Assembly (NCBI GenBank): GCA_934670175.1
Contig: CAKUOX010000040.1
Location: forward strand, 1-19,636
Source: an uncultured Clostridia bacterium
GTDB lineage: Bacteria; Bacillota; Clostridia; Christensenellales; Aristaeellaceae
DNA: 19,636 nt
Direction: 5' to 3'
Within the stretch, counting starts at the first letter, position 1. Each line of letters starts with the position of its first letter. The position numbers and the translations under genes were made by a program. Below, piece after piece: positions 14,251 through 19,636 of this stretch. Under the pieces are notes generated by a model, which saw only the letters and a list, made by a program, of their open reading frames with translations, searched no databases and was not told the DNA's origin.

Positions 14251-14329
14251 GGCTCGCCCGCATTGGGGCGAGCCGTTTACCGGACTGCGCGCGCCGGCTG
14301 CTATGAGCCGGCGGCGCATAACCGGCGCG
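14251..14329 (-). terminator. Hairpins between binding-protein and ATPase genes (attenuator or mRNA stabiliser)
   Basis: Two GC-rich structures lie in the gap. One is a perfect 9-bp stem, 14251-14259 with 14266-14274. The other region can form either 14290-14297/14322-14329 or 14293-14299/14306-14312, which exclude each other. No long T-run follows on the minus strand, so partial termination or protection of the binding-protein message is more likely than a full stop. This would keep the binding protein in excess over the membrane subunits, as in other ABC operons. Confidence 0.5.
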
Positions 14330-14350
14330 TCAATTTTTCATCAATCACAA

Positions 14351-15487
14351 TTACAGATAATCGTTGAAATCGACGGGCGCGAGCAGTACGGTGTAGTAGT
14401 TGTCGAAGGTCTCGCCGTCCGCGTTGGTGTAGTTCGCAACCTGCGCGCCCGGAACCTTCGCTTCGAACTTGGCCTGCAGCGCCGCAGCGTCGTTGGCCTC
14501 GGTGATTTCGCCGTTGACGTAGCCGATCGCATATTCAACGCCGATCTCGATGATGGTCATCGCAACGGGGTGCGGCCAGGTGGAGAAGCGGCCAACCGCG
14601 TCGTGCTCCTGCAGAGCCAGCGCGATCTCGTGCAGCGCCTCTTCGTCATTGCCGCCGACTTCCAGCTCCAGACCCAGCGTGGAGGGGAAGCCATGATACG
14701 GGGACGGGCAGCAGGGCTGCGGATAGTACGCATTGGGCTGATCCAGCACAGCCGTCTGCAGGGAGGGCTGCATGCCGCAGTTGGTGGTGAAGAAGGCGAC
14801 CTTCTTGCCAGCGTAGGTTTCCAGCTGACGCGGCACGTCTTCGAGGATGAACTGCTGGGAAGCGGACAGGCCGGCTTCAGCGGTCGGGTCGGGCGCGGTC
14901 ACGTCGACCAGCTCGATGCCCAGCGCGTCAGCATTTTCCTTCAGCAGGTTGTGACGGCCAACGATCAGCTCCATCGCCATATGGCGCGGGAAGGAATAGT
15001 GAATGAGCACATCGATGCCCCACTTCGCGCAGGTCTCCATGATGGTGTCGCCCTGAGCAACTTCATCGGCGTACATAACGACGTCAGAAGCGGCGGAGAT
15101 GACGGCGGGGTCTTCCTGCGGCGTGCCGGCGATGAGCAGGATGTCGTCGCGGCCGAGCTCTTCACGGATCTTGGTGAAGCCCGCAGTGGCGCCCGGAACG
15201 GCCTGGCACATCACGATCGCCTTGACGTCGGGGTCAGAAGCGAAAGCGACGAGCTTGGAAATGGTGGTTTCCATTTCGGACATGAAGTTGTCCGGATAGG
15301 TATCGGTAATGATGTGGTCGGCGCCATAGGTAGCGACGGCCTTCTCGGCGGCGCGGAATTCTTCTTCGCCCTGAGACACGGTGCCGGTCAGAATGGCAAC
15401 CTTCCAGTTGTCGCCCTCTGCGGTAGCGGCAGTAGCGACCGCCACGAGCATCAGCACGGCCAGAAGCAGGCTAACGAGTTTCTTCAT
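14351..15487 (-). CDS. DUF3798 family solute-binding protein
   Basis: A 378-residue exported protein of the DUF3798 family, a periplasmic-binding-protein-like fold. The N terminus is a signal peptide (MKKLVSLLLAVLMLVAVATA) with likely cleavage after ATA at residue 23, before EGDN. The mature protein begins WKVAILTGTVSQGEEEF and contains TDTYPDNFMSEMETT and LIAGTPQEDP, which I recognise as family-typical. There is no lipobox cysteine, unlike most Gram-positive binding proteins. The ATG has AGGAGGG 7-8 bases upstream. It is first in the ABC operon behind a good promoter. The ligand is unknown; the partner subunits resemble nucleoside/sugar importers. Confidence 0.88.
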   Translation of the reverse strand: MKKLVSLLLAVLMLVAVATAATAEGDNWKVAILTGTVSQGEEEFRAAEKAVATYGADHIITDTYPDNFMSEMETTISKLVAFASDPDVKAIVMCQAVPGATAGFTKIREELGRDDILLIAGTPQEDPAVISAASDVVMYADEVAQGDTIMETCAKWGIDVLIHYSFPRHMAMELIVGRHNLLKENADALGIELVDVTAPDPTAEAGLSASQQFILEDVPRQLETYAGKKVAFFTTNCGMQPSLQTAVLDQPNAYYPQPCCPSPYHGFPSTLGLELEVGGNDEEALHEIALALQEHDAVGRFSTWPHPVAMTIIEIGVEYAIGYVNGEITEANDAAALQAKFEAKVPGAQVANYTNADGETFDNYYTVLLAPVDFNDYL

Positions 15488-15573
15488 TCGGGTTCCCTCC
15501 TAATTTACTTTTCTTCCCTTATATCAAATGCCAATCCTTCGGCACTCTGGGAACGCAGGTGTGAATTTATATT

Positions 15574-15602
15574 ATTATAAACCATCGCCGCGTATTTTGC
15601 AA
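15574..15602 (-). promoter_or_regulatory. Promoter of the DUF3798 ABC operon
   Basis: On the minus strand TTGCAA (15597-15602) and a perfect TATAAT (15574-15579) are spaced by 17 bases. The leader is about 80 bases, with no recognisable riboswitch. The element closely resembles the promoter at 8524-8552. Confidence 0.7.
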
Positions 15603-15711
15603 GTTCTAATCGGCAAAAATCCACGTTTTTCAAAATATTTTTTCTAGCGCCCGCAATTTACATTCAACCGCCCCTTTTCCCACACTTTTCAACCGCCGCC
15701 CGATTTGGGAA

Positions 15712-15740
15712 TTGAAAAATGAATATCGCTGCGCTATAAT
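15712..15740 (+). promoter_or_regulatory. Promoter of the dipeptidase gene
   Basis: TTGAAA (15712-15717) and TATAAT (15735-15740) with a 17-base spacer precede the ribosome site AGAGGA and the ATG at 15772. It is divergent from the ABC operon promoter. Confidence 0.7.
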
Positions 15741-15771
15741 AATTCAAAATACCGAAAAGAGGAATGTCCAT

Positions 15772-16704
15772 ATGTTTGTTGCAGACGCACACTGCGATAC
15801 GCTGTATCAGCTCACCATCGAAAACCTGCCCGCAGAAGAATGCGCCGTTACGCTCCAGCGCCTGGAAAAGGGCGGCGTCGGCGTGCAGACCTTCGCCATG
15901 TACACCTCCATGAAGCGGCCCGATCCCTGGGCGGACGCCCAAAACATGAAGGAAGCGTACAAGCGCCTGCCCATTTGCCATCTGGACGGCGCGCTTCCGG
16001 AAACGCCGCCGTCCTTGCCCTGCGGCGTACTGTCCGCAGAAGGCGGCGAAATGTTTAAGGGCAGTGTGAAACTTTTTCGAGCCCTTGACGACGATGTGCA
16101 CCTGCGCCTGATTGCGCTCACCTGGAATTATGAAAACGAGATCGGCACGCCCGCCCGTCTGAACGACGATGCGCCGCTGAAGCCCTTCGGCCGCGAGCTC
16201 CTGCGCGAAATGGACGCGCGCGGCGTCGCGGCAGACGTATCGCACCTGAACATCGGCGGCTTCTGGGACGTGATCGAGCATGCCGCCGTGCCGCCGGTCG
16301 CCTCGCATTCCAATCCGCGCTGGCTCTGCGACGTGAAGCGCAACCTGAACCGCAACCAGGTGCGCGCGCTGATCGACCGAAACGGCTATATCGGCGTGAA
16401 CTTCTACGCGGGCTTTCTCGCTGCGGATCGTCCCGCGACGATCGAGGATGTGGTCAACTGCATCGATGAGATCTGCCAGATGGGCGGCGCGGGCATCGTG
16501 GGCTTCGGTTCGGACTTTGATGGCATCGAGGCCTGGCCGGATGGGCTCGCCAGCCCCGCTGATTTTCCGTGCCTGATCGAAGCGCTGCGCGGGCGCGGCT
16601 ATGGTGAGGGCGACATCGCCAACATCGCCGGACTGAATTACTGGCGGCTGCTCAAGCGCGCCGAGGCCTGCGCCGCTTCGCACATTAAACATATCAATAA
16701 GTAA
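15772..16704 (+). CDS. Membrane dipeptidase family peptidase (M19)
   Basis: A 310-residue zinc-dependent dipeptidase of the renal dipeptidase family. The binuclear metal site is complete: H7 and D9 in DAHCDTL, bridging E90 in SAEGG, H158 in DVSHLN and H179 in ASHSN, with D248 in GFGSDFDG completing the active site. It lacks a signal peptide, so it is probably cytoplasmic and hydrolyses imported dipeptides, possibly including D-amino-acid peptides, as bacterial homologues do. I chose the ATG at 15772, with AGAGGA 8 bases upstream; the frame is open earlier, but that part lies within the promoter. Monocistronic; no clear terminator follows. Confidence 0.93.
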   Translation: MFVADAHCDTLYQLTIENLPAEECAVTLQRLEKGGVGVQTFAMYTSMKRPDPWADAQNMKEAYKRLPICHLDGALPETPPSLPCGVLSAEGGEMFKGSVKLFRALDDDVHLRLIALTWNYENEIGTPARLNDDAPLKPFGRELLREMDARGVAADVSHLNIGGFWDVIEHAAVPPVASHSNPRWLCDVKRNLNRNQVRALIDRNGYIGVNFYAGFLAADRPATIEDVVNCIDEICQMGGAGIVGFGSDFDGIEAWPDGLASPADFPCLIEALRGRGYGEGDIANIAGLNYWRLLKRAEACAASHIKHINK

Positions 16705-16762
16705 GGATCGTCTCGGCGCATCCATCCCCCCAATAAAAATAACGAAGTGTTTTCATCCGTCC

Positions 16763-16792
16763 GCAGGAATTTATATGTACCATGTAGAAAGT
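16763..16792 (+). promoter_or_regulatory. Possible sigma-H promoter of the Spo0A-like gene
   Basis: GCAGGAATT (16763-16771) fits the sigma-H -35 consensus RnAGGAWWW at every position. Twelve bases later GTAGAAAGT (16784-16792) fits RnnGAATWW except for one core base and one flank. The spacing agrees with the known range. Transcription would begin about 37 bases before the ATG at 16836. Confidence 0.4.
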
Positions 16793-16835
16793 GATAAACT
16801 ACGATTTTTTACGGTGCCGCGGGGGTGAAATACGA

Positions 16836-17567
16836 ATGCCGCGCGAGATCCGAACCGCCGTAGCCGCCGCCGCGCTGAAGGGAATCCGCGTTCGCCTGGT
16901 GCGGGGCCTGACGAGCGCGGGCGTCGAGCTGCTGGCGATGCCTGAGGACGGGCGCAGCGCGCTGGACTGCCTGCACCATCTTCGCCCCGAGCTGCTGATC
17001 GCAGATCAGTTTCTGCCGGAGCTGGACGGCGCCGCACTGGCGCTTCGGGCAGCGCAGCTTCGCCTGCCCCTGCGTCCGGTGGTGCTGCTGCTGGCAGACG
17101 AGCGCATGCAGCCGGCGCTCACACCGCTTTCCGAAGCGGGCGTTTCCGTGCTGAACCGCAGGGCCGACGCCAATGCGCTTGCCCGCGTGGTGGCCGCGCT
17201 GCGCGACGCGCCGCTGAGCTTTCCTGCCAGAGACGAGCTGCGCGCGGAAGCGCTGCTGGATGAGCTGGGTTTTCCCGAGCATTCCGGACGCGACTGCCTG
17301 AAGCTCTGCGCGCTGCTGTGCGTATCGGACGAGCGCTGCCGTTACAAGCTGAGCGCGACGCTCTACCCGAAGGTTGCGCGCGAAATGGGCATGACGTCCG
17401 CGCAGGCGCAGCGCGCCATGCGCCGTGCGATCGAGCTGGCGTGGCAGAGCGACAAATTCGAAAACCAGGAGCGCATTTTCGCCGGAGGCGTAGATGCGCG
17501 GCGCGGCCAGCCTACGCTGAGCGAAATGATTTCGCGACTTACGGATATACTACGTTTGGAGGGATGA
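16836..17567 (+). CDS. Spo0A-like regulator with degenerate receiver domain
   Basis: A 243-residue transcription factor. The C-terminal half (about 137-242) aligns with the Spo0A DNA-binding domain: ATLYPKVAREMGMTSAQAQR and AMRRAIELAW correspond to the Spo0A recognition-helix region, and QPTLSEMISRLTDILRLE to its end. The N-terminal half keeps the receiver outline and an Asp at the phosphorylation position (D57, LLIADQFLPELDG), but the acidic pair is Ala-Ala (about 10-11), the switch Thr is absent and the Lys-Pro motif is missing (VLNRRAD). The ATG follows GGGGGTG. It ends 4 bp before deoB and is probably cotranscribed. It is a paralogue rather than canonical Spo0A, whose usual neighbours are absent. 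Confidence 0.8.
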   Translation: MPREIRTAVAAAALKGIRVRLVRGLTSAGVELLAMPEDGRSALDCLHHLRPELLIADQFLPELDGAALALRAAQLRLPLRPVVLLLADERMQPALTPLSEAGVSVLNRRADANALARVVAALRDAPLSFPARDELRAEALLDELGFPEHSGRDCLKLCALLCVSDERCRYKLSATLYPKVAREMGMTSAQAQRAMRRAIELAWQSDKFENQERIFAGGVDARRGQPTLSEMISRLTDILRLEG

Positions 17568-17571
17568 AAAC

Positions 17572-18756
17572 GTGAAGAATATGAAGCGAGTGGTTCTGAT
17601 CGTGCTGGACGGTGTGGGTGCCGGTTATCAGCACGACGCCCAGAAATATGGCGACGTCGGCGCGGACACGCTTGGCCATGTGATCGCGCAGGAGCATCCG
17701 GACATTCCGAACCTGACGGAGCTCGGCCTGCTCAAGACCGTGGACATGCACCCGCTGGGCGAGGACGAGCCGATCGGCTGCTATGGCACGATGGAAGAGG
17801 CTGCCGCTGGCAAGGACACCACCACCGGCCACTGGGAAATTGCGGGGCTGACGCTGAAGAAGCCCTTCCCCACCTATCCCCACGGCTTCCCCAAAGAGGT
17901 CATCGACGCCTTTGAGGAAGAGACCGGCATGGGCACGCTGGGCAACAAGCCCGCCTCCGGCACCGCCATCATCGAGGAGCTGGGCGCGGAGCACATCCGC
18001 ACCGGCAAGCTGATCGTATACACCTCCGCCGACAGCGTGTTCCAGATCGCCGCGCACGAGGCCATCGTGCCCGTGAGCGAGCTGTACCACATCTGCCGCA
18101 TCGCTCGCCGCATACTTCGCGGCGAGCACAACGTGGGCCGCGTGATCGCGCGCCCGTTTATCGGCAACCCCGGCGCGTTCGTCCGCACCGGCAACCGCCG
18201 CGATTTTTCCGTGGATCCCACCGGCAAAACGATGCTGGACGTGATCAAGAACGCCGGCATGGATGTGCTGGGCGTTGGCAAGATTGAGGACATCTTCAAC
18301 CATCGCGGGCTCACGCAGTCCAACCACGCCGCGGGCAACGCCGCCTGCACGGATGCGATCATCGACTACCTGCGCAAGGACAACTGGAACGGTCTGCTCT
18401 TTGCCAACCTGGTGGATACGGACATGCTCTACGGCCACCGCAACGACGTCAAGGGCTTCGCCCGCGCGCTGGAGGACTTCGACAAGCGCCTGCCCGAGAT
18501 TCTGAAGCTGCTCGGTGAGGACGGCATGCTGATCATCACCGCCGACCACGGCTGCGATCCGGCCTACCCCACCACCGACCACACCCGCGAGCGCGTGCCT
18601 CTGCTGGTATGGGGACTCGGTCTGGAGGAGGGCGTGGAGCTCGGCCGCAGGAATACCTTTGCCGACGTTTCCGCCACGGTGCTCGAAGCGCTGGGCTGCC
18701 ATGAGAAGCTGGACGGCACTTCCTTCCTGAAGGACGTGCTGCTCAAGGATGAATGA
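17572..18756 (+). CDS. deoB: Phosphopentomutase
   Basis: A cytoplasmic manganese enzyme of the alkaline phosphatase superfamily, 394 residues, normal length. It interconverts (deoxy)ribose-1-phosphate and (deoxy)ribose-5-phosphate, linking nucleoside salvage with pentose metabolism. Visible motifs: metal-binding VLDGVG (D13), the catalytic-Thr segment GKDTTTGHWE (80-89), NLVDTDMLYGHR, ITADHGCDP and DHTRERVPLL. The GTG at 17572 is the likely start, with GGAGGG 8 bases upstream; the ATG at 17581 would be 17 bases away. It sits 4 bp behind the Spo0A-like gene, an unusual partner. No clear terminator precedes gap, which has its own promoter. Confidence 0.95.
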   Translation: MKNMKRVVLIVLDGVGAGYQHDAQKYGDVGADTLGHVIAQEHPDIPNLTELGLLKTVDMHPLGEDEPIGCYGTMEEAAAGKDTTTGHWEIAGLTLKKPFPTYPHGFPKEVIDAFEEETGMGTLGNKPASGTAIIEELGAEHIRTGKLIVYTSADSVFQIAAHEAIVPVSELYHICRIARRILRGEHNVGRVIARPFIGNPGAFVRTGNRRDFSVDPTGKTMLDVIKNAGMDVLGVGKIEDIFNHRGLTQSNHAAGNAACTDAIIDYLRKDNWNGLLFANLVDTDMLYGHRNDVKGFARALEDFDKRLPEILKLLGEDGMLIITADHGCDPAYPTTDHTRERVPLLVWGLGLEEGVELGRRNTFADVSATVLEALGCHEKLDGTSFLKDVLLKDE

Positions 18757-18800
18757 ACGCCCGCGCAACAAGCACTTATCATTTTTAACCAAATTAGTAC

Positions 18801-18829
18801 TTGCTATTCAATAATGAATAGGGTACAAT
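18801..18829 (+). promoter_or_regulatory. Promoter of gap with overlapping palindrome
   Basis: TTGCTA (18801-18806) and TACAAT (18824-18829) are spaced by 17 bases. A perfect 7-bp inverted repeat, CTATTCA/TGAATAG around ATAA (18804-18821), covers the -35 box and spacer, a natural place for a repressor to bind. Confidence 0.6.
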
Positions 18830-18893
18830 GACAGTGTAATTTTGGGTAGTTTGGTTTACACCTGCACCCAAAGATAAATAGGAGGATATTACC

Positions 18894-19636
18894 ATGGCTG
18901 TTAAAGTTGCAATTAATGGTTTCGGCCGCATCGGTCGCCTTGCTTTCCGTCAGATGTTCGGCGCTGAAGGCTACGAAGTCGTCGCCATCAACGACCTGAC
19001 CTCCCCCAAGATGCTGGCTCACCTGCTGAAGTATGACTCCACCCAGGGCAGCTATGCTCGCGATCATGAAGTTTCCGCCACCGAGGATTCCATCATCGTC
19101 GACGGCAAGGAAATCAAGATCTACGCCGAAAAGGACGCCGTCAACTGCCCCTGGGGCGAACTGAAGGTTGACGTCGTGCTCGAGTGCACCGGCTTCTACA
19201 CCAGCAAGGCCAAGTCTCAGGCGCACATCGACGCCGGCGCCCGCAAGGTCGTTATCTCCGCTCCCGCCGGCAATGACCTGCCCACCATCGTTTACAACGT
19301 AAACCACAAGACCCTGAAGGCCGAGGATACCATCATCTCCGCCGCTTCCTGCACCACCAACTGCCTGGCGCCCATGGCGAAGGCTCTGAATGACCTGGCT
19401 CCCATCGAGTCCGGCATTATGTGCACCATCCACGCCTACACCGGCGACCAGATGATCCTGGACGGCCCGCAGCGCAAGGGCGACCTGCGCCGCTCCCGTG
19501 CTGGCGCAGTCAACATCGTTCCCAACAGCACCGGCGCTGCCAAGGCTATCGGCCTGGTCATCCCCGAGCTGAACGGCAAGCTGATCGGCGCGGCCCAGCG
19601 CGTTCCCACCCCCACCGGCTCCACCACCATCCTGAA
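18894..19636 (+). CDS. gap: Glyceraldehyde-3-phosphate dehydrogenase, 3' end cut by window
   Basis: The N-terminal 247 residues of a class I phosphorylating GAPDH, the glycolytic enzyme that converts glyceraldehyde-3-phosphate with NAD and phosphate to 1,3-bisphosphoglycerate. The Rossmann motif INGFGRIGR (8-16) and NDL (33-35, NAD-type) are present. The catalytic cysteine is C153 in SAASCTTNCLAP and the active-site histidine is H180 in CTIHAYTGDQ. The phosphate loop STGAAKA and the segment GAAQRVPTPTGS follow. The start is certain: GGAGG lies 8 bases before the ATG. About 90 further residues are expected beyond the window. The C- and G-rich synonymous codon use is that of a highly expressed gene. 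Confidence 0.97.
   Translation, partial: MAVKVAINGFGRIGRLAFRQMFGAEGYEVVAINDLTSPKMLAHLLKYDSTQGSYARDHEVSATEDSIIVDGKEIKIYAEKDAVNCPWGELKVDVVLECTGFYTSKAKSQAHIDAGARKVVISAPAGNDLPTIVYNVNHKTLKAEDTIISAASCTTNCLAPMAKALNDLAPIESGIMCTIHAYTGDQMILDGPQRKGDLRRSRAGAVNIVPNSTGAAKAIGLVIPELNGKLIGAAQRVPTPTGSTTIL

Noticed and set aside
8965..14306. Three plus-strand frames of 580-600 codons opposite the ABC operon
   Set aside because: Their translations are rich in His, Gln, Arg and Ala without domain structure, typical of antisense shadows. The minus-strand genes carry clear ABC and HD motifs.
15664..16725. A 353-codon minus-strand frame opposite the dipeptidase
   Set aside because: The plus-strand gene has the full M19 metal site, promoter and ribosome site. 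The opposite frame has none of these.

Overview
The window looks like a chromosomal segment of a GC-rich Gram-positive Clostridia-type bacterium. The support is a Spo0A-like C-terminal domain (known only from endospore-forming Firmicutes lineages), a YozG/DUF2975 gene pair, a DUF3798 solute-binding protein, strong AGGAGG-type ribosome sites and TTGACA/TATAAT promoters with 17-base spacers. An order such as Christensenellales is plausible but cannot be proved from this sequence. No rRNA, tRNA, CRISPR array, transposase or phage gene is visible.

Layout. (1) 1-1964: a ROK-family repressor gene on the minus strand with its own promoter, a near-perfect palindromic operator, a second copy of that operator about 250 bp away, and a string of six hairpins between the two copies. 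The first 260 bp have no gene but carry a consensus promoter on the plus strand. (2) 1965-3511: an orphan OmpR-type response regulator (minus) divergent from a PRC-barrel-like gene and a 56-residue membrane peptide gene (plus). (3) 3512-3867: a non-coding foldback region with many nested inverted repeats. (4) 3868-7196: an AI-2E-family membrane protein, then a promoter-led operon of DUF2975 membrane protein, YozG-type HTH regulator and a DUF4173-like polytopic protein. (5) 7234-8752: an AT-richer island on the minus strand with two small exported proteins of unknown function, a C-terminal gene remnant and a long promoter/leader region. (6) 8815-15602: a minus-strand ABC uptake operon (DUF3798 binding protein, double ATPase, two permeases) followed by an HD-domain nucleotidase-like gene. 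(7) 15712-19636 on the plus strand: an M19 dipeptidase, a Spo0A-like regulator with a degenerate receiver followed 4 bp later by phosphopentomutase (deoB), and the 5' part of gap (GAPDH), which runs off the window.

How the genes fit together. The ABC operon has the architecture of the BMP/YufNOPQ nucleoside-type importers. It lies near an HD-family nucleotidase-like gene and deoB, which feeds (deoxy)ribose-1-phosphate into central metabolism, and gap is next. Uptake and salvage of nucleosides or a related sugar is a reasonable inference, but the ligand cannot be read from sequence.

The most unusual items are the Spo0A paralogue whose receiver has lost its acidic pair and conserved lysine and which has a sigma-H-like promoter; the first permease, with a ~235-residue acidic extracytoplasmic insertion; the two hairpin-dense intergenic elements; and the duplicated ROK operator.
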